Shown here one piece after another: positions 37,780 through 48,641 of a stretch of DNA of 64,000 bases. Both the position numbers and the translations under genes were made by a program. The DNA lies in NCBI RefSeq assembly GCF_000374545.1, contig NZ_KB894587.1, positions 62,001-126,000 on the forward strand, given 5' to 3'. The first letter of the stretch is position 1; each line of letters begins with the position of its first letter. The notes below the pieces were generated by a model that saw nothing but the letters and a program-made list of their open reading frames with translations, was not told the DNA's origin and did no database searches. The DNA is from Anaeromusa acidaminophila DSM 3853 (GTDB taxonomy: Bacteria; Bacillota; Negativicutes; Anaeromusales; Anaeromusaceae).

Positions 37780-40700
37780 TTAATCCGCTTGCGGCTGTAC
37801 TTCTGCACCGACAACATCCACCAGACTAGCTGCCACTTGCTGTTCTTCCCGCCCCGGTCGCTGCCGACGGCGCTGTTCATCTCGCAATTGCTTAAACGCA
37901 ACGGACATCATCAGCTTAATCCGGTTTAATTGATTCACTTCGCTGGCGCCAGGATCATAGTCAACAGCCGCTATATTGGCCTTCGCATAACGGCGCTTCA
38001 GCTCTTTCATTACGCCTTTGCCTGTAATGTGATTGGGCAGACAGGCGAACGGCTGCATGCAGATAATATTAGGCGCGCCGCCCTCAATCAATTCCACCAT
38101 TTCCGCGGTCAAGAGCCAGCCTTCACCGGTTTGATTCCCTAAAGAAACAATCCCCTTGACCTTCTGCGCTAATTCATCAATAGACTCAATATGGCGAAAA
38201 CGCGAACTTTGAGCCAGAGCTTGAATCACGTCTTTGCGAAACCAGTTGATTAACTTAATATAGCCTTTGCTGACAAGTTGGTCAATGCGGCTCCCCGACA
38301 AATACTGGTAACGATATTCATCATCGTATAGACAGTACAAAATAAAATCAGTTAAGTCCGGCACAACCGCCTCGCCGCCTTCGCGCTCAATAATGCCGAC
38401 AACGTCATTATTGGCGTCTGGATGAAATTTGACAAGAATTTCGCCAACAAGGCCTACTTTAGGTTTTTCTTCCTGTCGCAAAGGCAACTTTTCAAAATCA
38501 GCCACTAAACGCCGCACGTTGTCTCGAAACTGCCCCCGGTCGCCATTAGCCACATTTAACTTGCACCGTTCCACCCATGTCGCATACAGTTTCTCCGCAG
38601 AACCGGCTACCATCTCATAGGGCCGTGTGCGATACAGCACTCGCATCAGCACATCACCATACAACATGGCTAGAATCAGCCGCTTCACCATGCCTGCTGA
38701 TACATTAAAGCCGGGATTGCTTTCCATGCCGCCAAAATTAGCGGAAATAACCGGCGTATTGGCAAAACCAGCTTCCCGCAAAGCCCGCCGCAAAAATCCG
38801 ATATAATTAGTCGCCCTGCAGCCGCCGCCAGTCTGAGAAATCAAAAGCGCCGTGGTCTCCGGATCATACCGCCCGGATTGCAATGCTTGAATAAGCTGCC
38901 CTACTACCATTACCGCCGGGTAGCAAGCATCATTATTTACATAGCGCAAGCCTTCTTCTACAGCCTGCTTATCCGCCGACTCCAATACTTCTAAATGATA
39001 GCCGGATGAAGACATGGCCGCTTGCATAAATTGAAAGTGAATCGGAGACATTTGCGGACACAAGATGGTATGAGTCTTTTTCATCGCTTTGGTAAAAGGA
39101 GATTTAATAACCAGCGGCGTTTTTTCCGCCGACGCCGCTCCAAGATGTTCCCGTTCACGCACCGCCGCCAGCAAGGACCGGATTCGAATGCGCACCGCGC
39201 CCAGGTTGCTGCCCTCGTCGATTTTCAGGACCGTATACACCTTCCCGGCCCGCACGAGAATATCGGAAACTTGATCCGTCGTAATGGCGTCCAAGCCGCA
39301 TCCGAAGGAGTTCAACTGCACCAGTTCCAATTCCGGCTGCTGCGCTACTAACTGCGCCGCTCGGTACAAACGAGAATGATACACCCACTGATCCACGACT
39401 CCCAGCGGTTTCGGCGCTGCCGCCAGATGCGAAACCGCATCCTCCGTCAACACCGCCAAGCCGTTAGCTAAAATCAAGTCGGGAATACCGTGATGCACTT
39501 CCGGATCAATATGATAGGGGTGACCGGCCAATACAATACCCGTGCGCCCGGTTTCCGTCAAATACTGCAGAGCCTTTTCGCCCATTTCCCGCACATCGGA
39601 ACGAAAGCGATCCATTTCCAGATAAGCGCGACGCACCGCTTTTTTAACCTCGCTATAAGGCAAGTGCAAAAAAGCCAATTCCTCCTGCAACCGTTTCGCT
39701 AAGCGCTTCGGATCATCCAACGGCAAAAAGGGCTGCACCAATCGCACGCCTTCTGCTTCCAGCACATCCATGTTATTGCGCACAACTTCCGGATAGCTTC
39801 CCACTACAGGACAGTTATAATGATTGTCCGCATCTGTAAACTCCTTACTCTCCATAGGAATACAAGGATAAAAGATGAAGGGCACTCCCTTATGCGTCAA
39901 GTCCATAATATGTCCATGCACTAGTTTCGCCGGATAGCAAACCGTCTGAGACGGGATGGTCTCTAAGCCGCGATTAAATAATTCTTTAGACGATGGCGCT
40001 GAAAGCTCGACCCGAAAGCCAAGTTCATTGAAGAAAGTGAACCAAAAGGGATAGTTTTCATACAGATTCAACACCCTGGGAATACCCACACGCCCCCTTG
40101 GCGCCGCTTCCGCCGCCAAAGGACGATAGGAGCCAAAAAGCCGGCGATACTTATAGGCATATAAATTAGGAAGCTCTGCATTGGCTTTCGCCTGTCCCGC
40201 GCCTCTTTCGCAGCGATTGCCGGAAATGAAGCGACGCCCGTCGGTAAAACGATTGATTGTCAGCAGACAATTATTACCGCACTGGCCGCATCGATGGATA
40301 TCCGTCTCCACCGCAAAACGCAGCAGCTCCGGCAAGGACAATAAGCCAGTCTCCGCCTTGCCGTCCCATTGCTCCAGCGCCAAAAGCGCCGCGCCAAAAG
40401 CGCCCATCAAACCGGCAATATCCGGCCGGATTACCTCGCGACCAATAGAAAGTTCAAAAGCGCGCAGCACGGCGTCGTTAAAGAACGTGCCGCCTTGCAC
40501 GACAATATGTTCACCCAATTCTTCGGGTCTGCTGATTTTTATAACCTTATACAACGCATTGCGCACAACCGAGTAAGCTAATCCGGCGGAAATATCGCCA
40601 ACCGCAGCGCCTTCCTTTTGCGCTTGCTTCACTTTGGAGTTCATGAACACCGTGCAACGCGATCCCAGATCAACCGGATGAACGGATGTTAGCGCCGCAG

Positions 40701-42114
40701 CTGCAAAGGTTTTCACATCAAGGCCCAACGAGTTAGCAAAGGTCTCCAAAAAGGAGCCGCACCCGGAAGAGCAGGCTTCATTCAGCAAAACTCGATCAAT
40801 AATACCTTCTTTTACATGAAGGCACTTCATGTCTTGGCCGCCGATATCTAAAATGAAAGATACCCCAGGCAAGAAAAAATTAGCCGCTTTATAATGCGCC
40901 ACCGTTTCCACTTCGCCGATATCCACGCCCAAGGCCGCCTGAATCAAAGCTTCGCCATAGCCAGTCACCGCGCTTTGGCGAATTTTAGCCTCTTTAGGCA
41001 GCTTCCGATAAAGCTCCTGCAAAATCGAAACTACTGTAGCCAAAGGATTTCCTTCATTGCTGCCGTACCAAGAAAACAAAAGCTGTCCGCCTTCGTCAAG
41101 CAACGCCGCCTTCGTCGTTGTCGAGCCTACGTCAATGCCTAAAAAGCAGTCGCCTGCAAAAGACGCCAGTTCCCGCCGAGCCACTTTCGAGCGACCGTGA
41201 CGACGAAAAAACTCAGCCTTATCTTCCTCCTCTGCAAACAAAGGCGCCAAAGAAGCAATTTCCCGTTCCACCGCTACATTACGCAAAGCCAGCGCTTTTT
41301 CTCGCACCTCCGCAAAGCGGCATAGTTCATGCTCCTTGGACAGCAGCGCCGCTCCCAACGCCACAAAATACTGCGAATTCTCCGGAAAAATGACTTCGTC
41401 TTCCTTCAGCTTCAAGGATTCCGAAAAACGCTGTCGCAGCGCCGACAAGAAGAATAGAGGTCCTCCTAAAAAAGCCACTCGCCCGCAAATACTGCGTCCG
41501 CAAGCCAACCCGCCCACCGTCTGATCGACAACCGCTTGCAAAATGGATGCGGCAATGTCGGTTTTCGCCGCGCCTTCGTTAAGCAGCGGCTGCACGTCGG
41601 TTTTGGCGAAAACGCCGCACCGAGCGGCGATAGGATACAAGGTGCTATGTTGCAAAGCCAGTTCGTTCAGCCCTGCCGCATCGGTTTGCAAAAGAGCCGC
41701 CATTTGATCAATAAAAGCGCCTGTGCCGCCAGCGCAGGTTTCATTCATCCGCTGATCTACGCCTTGATCAAAGAAAGTAATCTTTGCATCTTCGCCGCCC
41801 AGCTCAATAGCTACATCCGTTTGCGGAATATACCGTCCAATGCTTTCCGTACAGGCTACCACTTCCTGAACAAAAGGTATTTGCAGCCATTCCGCCACAG
41901 CAATACCGCCAGAGCCAGCAACAGCAATGGTTATTTCCGCCTCCGGGAACTCTGCATATGCTTCATCCACTAATGAAATTACAGTTGTACGCACATCTGA
42001 GAGATGGCGTCGGTAGCGGCTATATACAAGACGATCATTCTCATCGGTAATGACAATTTTAACTGTTGTTGACCCTACATCAAGCCCTGCCTGATAATGC
42101 TTACGCAAAACCAT
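37780..42114 (-). CDS. Giant acyl-CoA dehydratase activase-like protein
   Basis: The 1444-aa protein has two ASKHA ATPase domains of the BadF/BadG/HgdC type. The first (about 1-270) has [26 protein letters not shown] and [10 protein letters not shown]. The second (about 320-580) has [27 protein letters not shown] and [10 protein letters not shown]. Each domain keeps the two cysteines that bind a bridging [4Fe-4S] in HgdC. A DUF2229-like region (about 680-900) and an HgdB-like C-terminal part follow. The family probably performs ATP-driven low-potential electron transfer; its partner is unknown. GGAGGTGGAGG precedes the ATG at 42114. No dehydratase subunit gene is adjacent. Confidence 0.88.
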   Translation of the reverse strand: MVLRKHYQAGLDVGSTTVKIVITDENDRLVYSRYRRHLSDVRTTVISLVDEAYAEFPEAEITIAVAGSGGIAVAEWLQIPFVQEVVACTESIGRYIPQTDVAIELGGEDAKITFFDQGVDQRMNETCAGGTGAFIDQMAALLQTDAAGLNELALQHSTLYPIAARCGVFAKTDVQPLLNEGAAKTDIAASILQAVVDQTVGGLACGRSICGRVAFLGGPLFFLSALRQRFSESLKLKEDEVIFPENSQYFVALGAALLSKEHELCRFAEVREKALALRNVAVEREIASLAPLFAEEEDKAEFFRRHGRSKVARRELASFAGDCFLGIDVGSTTTKAALLDEGGQLLFSWYGSNEGNPLATVVSILQELYRKLPKEAKIRQSAVTGYGEALIQAALGVDIGEVETVAHYKAANFFLPGVSFILDIGGQDMKCLHVKEGIIDRVLLNEACSSGCGSFLETFANSLGLDVKTFAAAALTSVHPVDLGSRCTVFMNSKVKQAQKEGAAVGDISAGLAYSVVRNALYKVIKISRPEELGEHIVVQGGTFFNDAVLRAFELSIGREVIRPDIAGLMGAFGAALLALEQWDGKAETGLLSLPELLRFAVETDIHRCGQCGNNCLLTINRFTDGRRFISGNRCERGAGQAKANAELPNLYAYKYRRLFGSYRPLAAEAAPRGRVGIPRVLNLYENYPFWFTFFNELGFRVELSAPSSKELFNRGLETIPSQTVCYPAKLVHGHIMDLTHKGVPFIFYPCIPMESKEFTDADNHYNCPVVGSYPEVVRNNMDVLEAEGVRLVQPFLPLDDPKRLAKRLQEELAFLHLPYSEVKKAVRRAYLEMDRFRSDVREMGEKALQYLTETGRTGIVLAGHPYHIDPEVHHGIPDLILANGLAVLTEDAVSHLAAAPKPLGVVDQWVYHSRLYRAAQLVAQQPELELVQLNSFGCGLDAITTDQVSDILVRAGKVYTVLKIDEGSNLGAVRIRIRSLLAAVREREHLGAASAEKTPLVIKSPFTKAMKKTHTILCPQMSPIHFQFMQAAMSSSGYHLEVLESADKQAVEEGLRYVNNDACYPAVMVVGQLIQALQSGRYDPETTALLISQTGGGCRATNYIGFLRRALREAGFANTPVISANFGGMESNPGFNVSAGMVKRLILAMLYGDVLMRVLYRTRPYEMVAGSAEKLYATWVERCKLNVANGDRGQFRDNVRRLVADFEKLPLRQEEKPKVGLVGEILVKFHPDANNDVVGIIEREGGEAVVPDLTDFILYCLYDDEYRYQYLSGSRIDQLVSKGYIKLINWFRKDVIQALAQSSRFRHIESIDELAQKVKGIVSLGNQTGEGWLLTAEMVELIEGGAPNIICMQPFACLPNHITGKGVMKELKRRYAKANIAAVDYDPGASEVNQLNRIKLMMSVAFKQLRDEQRRRQRPGREEQQVAASLVDVVGAEVQPQAD

Positions 42115-42390
42115 TCCTCCACCTCCACGCATGTCTCTAGCTTCCTCTCAGGCAAGCACGATCTGCCTGAAAATCCGTAGACTAAGTTTCCGCAAAAACA
42201 GTCAAATTCCTGCTTATATGTGCAAAAACAAGCAAAAAATAATTCTTTCTGCTTATTTACTCCCTTTGATGACTATATATTTACCAAGAACTTCTATCTG
42301 CAAAGAGATTCACCATAAAGTGTAAGCAAGAGTTATTACTGTATTATGGATATATTCCTCCACACAGGTCCATAAATCCTGCTAACGCAG
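42115..42390. other. Gene-free stretch upstream of the activase
   Basis: This AT-rich region, part of a 317-nt gap, probably holds the activase promoter on the minus strand. I see no ORF, RNA gene or clear operator. Confidence 0.4.
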
Positions 42391-42419
42391 AAAAAAAGCG
42401 TGCCCCAAGGCACGCTTTT
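42391..42419 (-). terminator. Intrinsic terminator of glnS
   Basis: AAAAGCGTGCC and GGCACGCTTTT form an 11-bp stem around a tetraloop. The minus strand continues with a run of seven T. Confidence 0.9.
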
Positions 42420-42431
42420 CTACTATTTATG

Positions 42432-44117
42432 TTATCCTTGGTTCTTCTGTACCTTGGCCCAGGAGTCACGCAAGCCAACAACGCGATTAAACACCAGCGC
42501 GTCCGCTTTAGAATCTACTGCATCCACACAGAAATATCCGGTACGCAGGAATTGATAATGAGCTCCCGGAGTCGCTGCCGCCAGCGACGGCTCCACCATC
42601 GCTTCCACAATCTCCAAAGATGCCGGATTCATTCGCTTTTCGAAATCAGTACTCTCTACGCCATCTTCTTCGGGCAGCAACAGATAATCATACAAACGCA
42701 CCTGCGCCTTTTTCGCATGTGCCGCCGAAACCCAATGCAACACCCCTTTGACTTTCTTCGCGCTGTTGGGGCCGCCGCTTTTGGTGTCCGCATCATAGGT
42801 GCACCGCACTTCTACTATATTGCCGTTTTCGTCTTTCACTACTTCTTCGCAGCAAATAATATAAGCGTGCTTGAGACGCACTTCTTTGCCCGGAGCCAAA
42901 CGGAAAAACTTTTTAGGCGGGTCTTCCATAAAGTCTTCTTGTTCAATATACAATTCTCGCCCAAAAGGAATCTGCCGCTCGCCCATCTCCGGATTCTCCG
43001 GATTATTTTCCGCGTTCAGCCATTCTTCATGGCCTTCCGGGTAATTGGTAATAACCACCTTGAGCGGCCGAAGCACCGCCATGGCCCGCGCCGCCTTGGC
43101 ATTGAGATCTTCCCGCACACAATGCTCCAGCATCGCCACATCGACTTGGCTGTTGCTTTTCGCCACGCCAATACGCTCGCAAAAATCACGAATAGCCGCT
43201 GCCGTATAGCCTCTGCGCCGCAAACCGGAAATGGTCGGCATGCGAGGATCGTCCCAGCCGCTGACACGACCTTCCTCCACTAGACGCCGCAGATAGCGTT
43301 TGCTCATGATTGTCCGAGTAAGATTGAGCCGAGCAAATTCAATCTGCTGTGGCCGCGGGTCAAATCCCAGCGCCGTCAGCGTCCAGTCGTAAAGCGGCCG
43401 ATGGTCCTCAAATTCCAAGGTGCAGATGGAGTGCGTAATGCCCTCTAATGCATCGGAAACTGGATGCGCGTAATCATACATAGGGTAAATGCACCAGGCA
43501 TCTCCTGTACGGTGATGGTGCGCCCGCATGATCCGATACAATACAGGATCGCGCATATTCAAGTTCGGCGAGGCCATATCGATTTTCGCGCGCAGCGTCC
43601 GGCTGCCGTCGGCAAATTCTCCAGCCCGCATACGTGCAAACAAATCGAGGTTTTCTTCGATGCTCCGGTTACGGCAAGGGCTTTCCTTGCCCGGCTCAGT
43701 CAAAGTCCCCCGATGTTCGCGCATTTGCTCCGCTGTCAAATCGCAAACAAAGGCCTTGCCGTCGCGAATTAATTGACAGGCGCATTCATAGAGCTTCTCA
43801 AAATAATCGGAAGCGTAAAAGCGTCGCTCTTGCCAATCAAAGCCCAGCCAATGTACATCTTCTTGAATGGAATCAACATATTCGGTTTCTTCTTTACTGG
43901 GGTTCGTATCATCAAACCGTAAATTGCATTGCCCGCCATACTCTAAAGCCAAGCCAAAATTAAGGCAAATAGACTTAGCATGACCGATATGTAAATAGCC
44001 GTTTGGCTCGGGCGGAAAGCGCGTATGCACCTTCTGACCATACTTATTGGATTTATTATCTTCATTAATAATAGCTTGAATGAAATGCGTAGAGACAAAA
44101 GATTCATCTGTGCTCAT
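42432..44117 (-). CDS. glnS: Glutaminyl-tRNA synthetase
   Basis: The 561-aa class I synthetase has [17 protein letters not shown] (HIGH motif), the RFDDTNP segment and [14 protein letters not shown] as KMSKS motif. The two beta-barrel anticodon domains fill the C-terminal half. The GlnRS-type [16 protein letters not shown] and the anticodon domains separate it from GltX. It charges tRNA-Gln directly. AAAGGAG precedes the ATG at 44117; an in-frame start at 44162 is disfavoured. Confidence 0.95.
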   Translation of the reverse strand: MSTDESFVSTHFIQAIINEDNKSNKYGQKVHTRFPPEPNGYLHIGHAKSICLNFGLALEYGGQCNLRFDDTNPSKEETEYVDSIQEDVHWLGFDWQERRFYASDYFEKLYECACQLIRDGKAFVCDLTAEQMREHRGTLTEPGKESPCRNRSIEENLDLFARMRAGEFADGSRTLRAKIDMASPNLNMRDPVLYRIMRAHHHRTGDAWCIYPMYDYAHPVSDALEGITHSICTLEFEDHRPLYDWTLTALGFDPRPQQIEFARLNLTRTIMSKRYLRRLVEEGRVSGWDDPRMPTISGLRRRGYTAAAIRDFCERIGVAKSNSQVDVAMLEHCVREDLNAKAARAMAVLRPLKVVITNYPEGHEEWLNAENNPENPEMGERQIPFGRELYIEQEDFMEDPPKKFFRLAPGKEVRLKHAYIICCEEVVKDENGNIVEVRCTYDADTKSGGPNSAKKVKGVLHWVSAAHAKKAQVRLYDYLLLPEEDGVESTDFEKRMNPASLEIVEAMVEPSLAAATPGAHYQFLRTGYFCVDAVDSKADALVFNRVVGLRDSWAKVQKNQG

Positions 44118-44192
44118 GATGCTGACTCCTTTATTCTGTATTCTATTATAGTATTTTAGCATAGCTTTTTAGGCCAGGGCCAGAGAAAAAAT

Positions 44193-44330
44193 ATTGAACA
44201 AGAGTAGAGGGAGTAAATAGAGGGTACTCAGGAGGGTTACGAAGTACGAGTTTTTGAACATAATGGCTTAGGGTAGCCGCCTTTGTTTTGGCTACTTTTT
44301 AGAGCAAGCCGGTCCGCAGGACGCAAAAGA
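44193..44330. repeat. Dispersed intergenic repeat, copy B
   Basis: Blocks 44193-44260 (ATTGAACAAGAG..TACGAGTTTTT) and 44301-44330 (GAGCAAGCCGGTCCGCAGGA) match copy A at 21141-21285. The segment between them holds a small hairpin (GTAGCC/GGCTAC). It fills the gap between glnS and aspA. Nothing here codes for protein. Confidence 0.7.
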
Positions 44331-44355
44331 AGCCTCGGTCACCCGAGGCTTCTTT
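44321..44355 (-). terminator. Intrinsic terminator of aspA
   Basis: AAAGAAGCCTCGG and CCGAGGCTTCTTT form a 13-bp stem around TCAC; TTTT follows on the minus strand. Confidence 0.85.
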
Positions 44356-44380
44356 GCAAACCTTCTGAATCAAAGAGTTC

Positions 44381-45787
44381 TTACTTCACTAACAGTTTTT
44401 TTCCTGCAATGCCCGGTACGGTCATTTCTTCCGGCGACAGGATAATATCCATCGCTTCTTGCGTCAACAGCTTCTTCTCCAGAATCAAATCGCGGATAGG
44501 ACGGCCTGTAGCATACGCTTCTTTGGCCAGCATGGAAGAGTTTTCATACCCAACATGCGGCAATAGCGCCGTAACAATGCCCACGCTGTTATCCAACCAT
44601 TTCTGACATTGTTTTTCATCGGCTTCCACATTTTCCAGGCACAATGTCCGGAACGTGTTCACTGCATTAGTCAGCATCGTCATCGAATTAAAGATGTTGT
44701 ACGCCATAACCGGTTCCATAACATTGAGCTCAAACTGACCGTTTTCCACGCCCAAGGTTACTGCCAAATCATTGCCGATAACCTGGTAGCAGGTTTGATT
44801 GAGCACTTCCGGAATGACCGGATTCACCTTACCAGGCATAATCGAAGAACCAGGCTGGCGAGGCGGCAGTTTCAATTCGCCCAAACCGCAGCGAGGACCG
44901 GAAGCCATCAGCCGGAAGTCATTAGCCATCTTAATCAACGGTAGCGCCGTAATCTTCATGGCGCCGGAGATATCCGCAAAACCGTCCGTATTTTGAGTAG
45001 CATCCATCAAATTGCCGGCTGTAACGAAGGGTTCGCCTGTAATCTCCGCCAATTGCTTCGCCACTTCAACAATATATTCCGGCTCGGCGTTCAGGCCGGT
45101 ACCCACTGCAGTAGCGCCCATATTAACAGCGTGCAGTTGGTCCAGCGCGGTTTCAATACGCTTGGCGCCGCGACGGACCGCGGAAGCATGGGACGCAAAT
45201 TCCTGGCCCAACGTAACCGGCACAGCATCTTGCAAATGAGTCCGTCCCATTTTCATAACCCGCTTGAATTTCTCAGCCTTAACTTCCAGCGCTTCCGCTA
45301 ATTCGCGCAGCGCTTTCACCAGCAAACGTCCTTTTTGAATAGAGCAAACTTTAATCGCCGTCGGGAAGGCGTCATTAGTAGATTGCGCCATATTAGCATG
45401 GTTGTTCGGCGAAATCCGATCATAATTTCCTTTTTTATCGCCGAGAATTTCCAAGGCCCGATTACAAAGCACTTCATTGGTGTTCATATTAATAGAAGTA
45501 CCAGCGCCCCCTTGAATGGGATCTACCGGAAATTGGTCATGCAGTTTTCCCGCAATAATTTCATCGGCTGCTGCCACAAGAGCATTGCCGATCGTTTGAT
45601 CCAAACGACCTGTCGCCATGTTAGCCTTCGCCGCTGCTTTTTTCACCATAGCCAAAGCAACAATGAAATCGCTGTCCAGATTATGGCCGGTTATGCGGAA
45701 ATTCTCCATCGCCCGCATGGTTTGCACCCCGTAGTACACCTCATCTGCCACTTGCAATTCTCCAAGAAAATCATGTTCCAAACGCAT
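44381..45787 (-). CDS. aspA: Aspartate ammonia-lyase
   Basis: The 468-aa fumarase/aspartase-family enzyme has MRLEHDFLGELQVADEVYYGVQT at the start, TSINMNTNEV, and the catalytic loop GSSIMPGKVNPVIPEV around residue 320. AspA and class II fumarase are close; VYYGVQTMRAMENF and the GSSIMPGKVNPV loop favour aspartase. It releases ammonia from aspartate to give fumarate. The dicarboxylate transporter upstream on the same strand suits this role. Confidence 0.94.
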   Translation of the reverse strand: MRLEHDFLGELQVADEVYYGVQTMRAMENFRITGHNLDSDFIVALAMVKKAAAKANMATGRLDQTIGNALVAAADEIIAGKLHDQFPVDPIQGGAGTSINMNTNEVLCNRALEILGDKKGNYDRISPNNHANMAQSTNDAFPTAIKVCSIQKGRLLVKALRELAEALEVKAEKFKRVMKMGRTHLQDAVPVTLGQEFASHASAVRRGAKRIETALDQLHAVNMGATAVGTGLNAEPEYIVEVAKQLAEITGEPFVTAGNLMDATQNTDGFADISGAMKITALPLIKMANDFRLMASGPRCGLGELKLPPRQPGSSIMPGKVNPVIPEVLNQTCYQVIGNDLAVTLGVENGQFELNVMEPVMAYNIFNSMTMLTNAVNTFRTLCLENVEADEKQCQKWLDNSVGIVTALLPHVGYENSSMLAKEAYATGRPIRDLILEKKLLTQEAMDIILSPEEMTVPGIAGKKLLVK

Positions 45788-45857
45788 ACCATTTCCCCCT
45801 TTTCATTTCTCCCACAGTTTCTTTTCAAAAGCACTGTGTTTTGTACAACTTATTGTA

Positions 45858-45869
45858 TATTTTGTATAC
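45858..45869 (-). promoter_or_regulatory. TATTTTGTATAC motif upstream of aspA
   Basis: This 12-nt sequence, 71-82 nt upstream of aspA, recurs exactly upstream of the transporter gene at 47530-47541 in the same orientation. It contains the palindrome GTATAC. It may be an operator or simply part of each promoter, since the minus-strand reading includes TATACA. Confidence 0.4.
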
Positions 45870-46023
45870 GTGTATGCTCATTTGAAAAGGCAGATTTTTC
45901 TGCCCTCTTCTTGAGTTCATTATACCTCTGCAAATTCTCCTTGGCAAGGCAAAAGTTACACTTGTTTTTAAATAAGCCGCTTATCCACCACTGCAAATCT
46001 ATGCATGTGTTATTTTTTTGATT

Positions 46024-47436
46024 TTACCAAATTCCCAGTAATTTCATCCATGGCATCCCTATGCCTAGCCAAATCAAAATGTGCACGGTTGCCAAAACAA
46101 AGCCTATTTTCCAAAACTCGCCCATAGTAATATAGCCAGCTCCAAAAAATATCGGTGTTACACCGCAAGCAAAATGAGTCAGCATAGAACAAGTATTAGC
46201 AAAAACGCCTAGCAAAATGGCGGTTAACATCACAGGGGCTCCCGCCGCCACGGCTACGGTCGCAAATGCGCCAAACAGAGCCATGACGTGAGCTGTATTA
46301 CTGGCAAAACCATAGTGAACATAATTGTAGATAATAAAGAGTACAATCAGCATGGTCATCCAGTCAATGCCTACCATCTGCGCGCCTACCGTCGAAGCAA
46401 ACCAGCCCATCAATCCGAATTTAGCCAAATAAGCTGCCATATTTACTAACACGCCCATCCAGATCAGTACATCCCAGGCGCCTTTTTCATCTAACACATC
46501 TTCCCATTCAAGCACCTTGGTTACCAGCATAGCAGATAAGCCGGCAATCGCAATAAAAGCAGAATCAAAATTCGTAATAGACGTAGTAGCCCACAGCACC
46601 AAGGAAATACCAAAAATTACAGTAAGAATCTTTTCAGCCGAGCTCATGGGGCCCATACGCTGCAGTTCATCACGCGCCAAATCCTTTGCTTCCGGCGTTT
46701 CTTTGACTTCCGGCGGATAGAGCTTGTAAATCAAATAAGGAAACACGATCGTACAGATCGCCCCTGGAAGCGACGTAGCTAAAAACCAATCCATCCAGGT
46801 AATCGTTTTGCCAAACAAGTCTTGTGTCAATTTTACAGCTACCACGTTATTAGAGGCTGCTGTCATGAAAATAGAGGCGCTAATAATAACCGCACTATAA
46901 GCGCTTAACATCAGATACGCCCCTACCTTGCGGCGTGAGGGCCCTGGTTCTGAACCAAACGCAGTGCACAAGCTACGTGTAATAGGATAAATAATGCCGC
47001 CGCCCCTCGCCGTATTAGAGGGAGTAAAGGGAGCTATGATCAAATCGGTAAACGAAAGCGTATAAGCCAACTTTAAAGTACTACTGCCGAAACGCTGCAT
47101 CAAGACGAAGGCAATCCTCCGTCCCAAGCCGGTTTTAATAAAGCCTTTGGAAAACATAAATGCCGCTACAATCAGCCAAATAACCGTAGCCGAAAACCCC
47201 TCCAGAGCCTGTCCAGGTTTCAGAACCCCTGTAAATACAACGGTAGCCAAGCCAATAACCGCTGCAGAGCCAATAGCGACTGGCTGTAAGATAAAGGCCG
47301 CAATGGTGGCAATAAACACAGCCAGCAGATGCCAGGCCTCCACCTTGACTCCTTCCGGCATTGGCGCAAACCAAATGCCCATACCAATTAACACACACAA
47401 TACACCGCGAACTACCTTTCCATTCACGTCTTGCAT
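46024..47436 (-). CDS. DASS-family dicarboxylate:sodium symporter
   Basis: The 470-aa, about 12-helix protein belongs to the divalent anion:sodium symporter family (SLC13/CitT-like). It has SFTDLIIAPFTPSNTARGGGIIYPI, an SNT-type substrate loop, and the second related loop AASNNVVAVKL. The family carries malate, succinate, fumarate or 2-oxoglutarate. Together with aspA it could import or exchange C4-dicarboxylates. The ATG at 47436 directly abuts GGGGG; the GTG at 47427, with 9-nt spacing, may be the true start. Confidence 0.9.
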   Translation of the reverse strand: MQDVNGKVVRGVLCVLIGMGIWFAPMPEGVKVEAWHLLAVFIATIAAFILQPVAIGSAAVIGLATVVFTGVLKPGQALEGFSATVIWLIVAAFMFSKGFIKTGLGRRIAFVLMQRFGSSTLKLAYTLSFTDLIIAPFTPSNTARGGGIIYPITRSLCTAFGSEPGPSRRKVGAYLMLSAYSAVIISASIFMTAASNNVVAVKLTQDLFGKTITWMDWFLATSLPGAICTIVFPYLIYKLYPPEVKETPEAKDLARDELQRMGPMSSAEKILTVIFGISLVLWATTSITNFDSAFIAIAGLSAMLVTKVLEWEDVLDEKGAWDVLIWMGVLVNMAAYLAKFGLMGWFASTVGAQMVGIDWMTMLIVLFIIYNYVHYGFASNTAHVMALFGAFATVAVAAGAPVMLTAILLGVFANTCSMLTHFACGVTPIFFGAGYITMGEFWKIGFVLATVHILIWLGIGMPWMKLLGIW

Positions 47437-47529
47437 CCCCCTGTTCTTACTTTCTCTTTTCTCTTTTTAAAAAGTAGGCGCTACAATTCCTCCTTTACTT
47501 GTTTTTTCTATTTTTGATTCTGAATTACG

Positions 47530-47541
47530 TATTTTGTATAC
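47530..47541 (-). promoter_or_regulatory. TATTTTGTATAC motif upstream of the DASS transporter
   Basis: Second exact copy of the 12-nt motif found before aspA, here about 94-105 nt upstream of the transporter start. The rest of the 319-nt divergent region (47437-47755) is AT-rich promoter sequence without genes. Confidence 0.4.
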
Positions 47542-47712
47542 ATTGTGCTAGTAAAAAAATTCAGACACTTCTGTGTCCGTTTTTTATTATACGAGATTCT
47601 TCACCACGGGAAAAGTCGTATATTTCTTCATTTTCATGCATTTTTTATCTTTTTTAGTTATAATCCACTCCTTTTCTGCATTTTATTTGATTTTATTTTT
47701 TATTTTTCTTCA

Positions 47713-47721
47713 TGCTATACT
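47713..47721 (+). promoter_or_regulatory. Extended -10 promoter of the secreted protein gene
   Basis: TGCTATACT, a TGN-extended -10, lies 35 nt upstream of the ATG at 47756. No good -35 is visible. Confidence 0.5.
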
Positions 47722-47755
47722 AAATTAAAAGATTTTAACCTTAGGAGGGATTTGC

Positions 47756-48310
47756 ATGTATCGTTGGTTTGTTTTGTTTCTTTTCCTTTTCTGTATTTTA
47801 ATAAGCCCAGCCACGGTCAGCGCCTTCCCGATCGAACGCATTGCCTTAGTTCCCGTTTCCGGCGACATCTCCTCGCAAGTTGCTGCAGCGCTCACGCAAA
47901 AAATGGAGCGCTCCTACCGACTCCCTATCTACGAACGCCTAGCCACGCCGTTTCCTGCTAGTTGGGATTTAACCGCTTTGGAAGAACTGCGACGCAACAA
48001 CCAGGCTGCCTTACTACTGGCTATCCGTCTTGATACAGTCCAGGAATTCACGTACAGTCACGGCGTATATGACGATGATACGTTGGTCTCTATTCGTTTA
48101 CAAGGAACCTTGTTTTGCCTCTCCGACAATCCTAATTTCACCAACCAGACCCGTAAGCTGAACATCTGGGATGTGCAGCCGCTCAGCGTGAACAGCGGCG
48201 TTGAACACCGCATCTTTTCAGAAGTGGACGCCTGGCTGCTGCGCATTAAAGAAGAACAATTGCGCCTGCGCGCAGCTCAGACTTCCGCCGCTCCCGCAGC
48301 AAGCAACTAA
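47756..48310 (+). CDS. Secreted hypothetical protein
   Basis: The 184-aa protein has a clear signal peptide (MYRWFVLFLFLFCILISPATVSAFP). The mature part starts IERIALVPVSGDISSQVAAALTQKMERSYRLPIYE. That pattern resembles small periplasmic or outer-membrane-associated proteins that bind polymers or assist lipoproteins. A helical Ala-rich C-terminus ends the protein. AGGAGG precedes the ATG. It is monocistronic, with its own promoter and terminator. I cannot name a family. Confidence 0.8.
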   Translation: MYRWFVLFLFLFCILISPATVSAFPIERIALVPVSGDISSQVAAALTQKMERSYRLPIYERLATPFPASWDLTALEELRRNNQAALLLAIRLDTVQEFTYSHGVYDDDTLVSIRLQGTLFCLSDNPNFTNQTRKLNIWDVQPLSVNSGVEHRIFSEVDAWLLRIKEEQLRLRAAQTSAAPAASN

Positions 48311-48363
48311 GTTACTTCTTCCAGATTTTTGCCAAGGACTTTCTTTACAACCAGAAACTCGCT

Positions 48364-48399
48364 AGAACCCGCAGGCTAGACACTGCGGGTTCTTTTTAT
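48364..48399 (+). terminator. Intrinsic terminator of the secreted protein gene
   Basis: AGAACCCGCAG and CTGCGGGTTCT form an 11-bp stem followed by TTTTTATTT. Confidence 0.9.
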
Positions 48400-48641
48400 T
48401 TCTAAAAAACCAAGCCTCTTTTAAGCGTTCCTTCGCTTTAGGTCCAAACAAGCTGTATTTTTTTGCTTCTGTGCGTATTTTTTCGAAAATTTATGCTCAT
48501 GCTCTATTATCGCATTTTTATACGATAATTTACGAAAATACTACTTTTGTTCTTTTATGAAATTTATAATAAAATGTTGGTGCTATCCAGCTTTCTATTG
48601 AGAAAGTACATTGGAAATGTTAATGAAGAAGGTGTTTTCTC
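48400..48641 (+). promoter_or_regulatory. AT-rich promoter region of the hydrogenase operon
   Basis: This stretch contains an interrupted dyad (ATTATCG at 48506-48512 and CGATAAT at 48523-48529) and a TATAAT-like sequence further down. It should hold the hydrogenase promoter and possible operator. No regulator can be named. Confidence 0.45.

Noticed and set aside
42429..43283. 284-aa plus-strand ORF
   Set aside because: Antisense to glnS; no ribosome site or domain.
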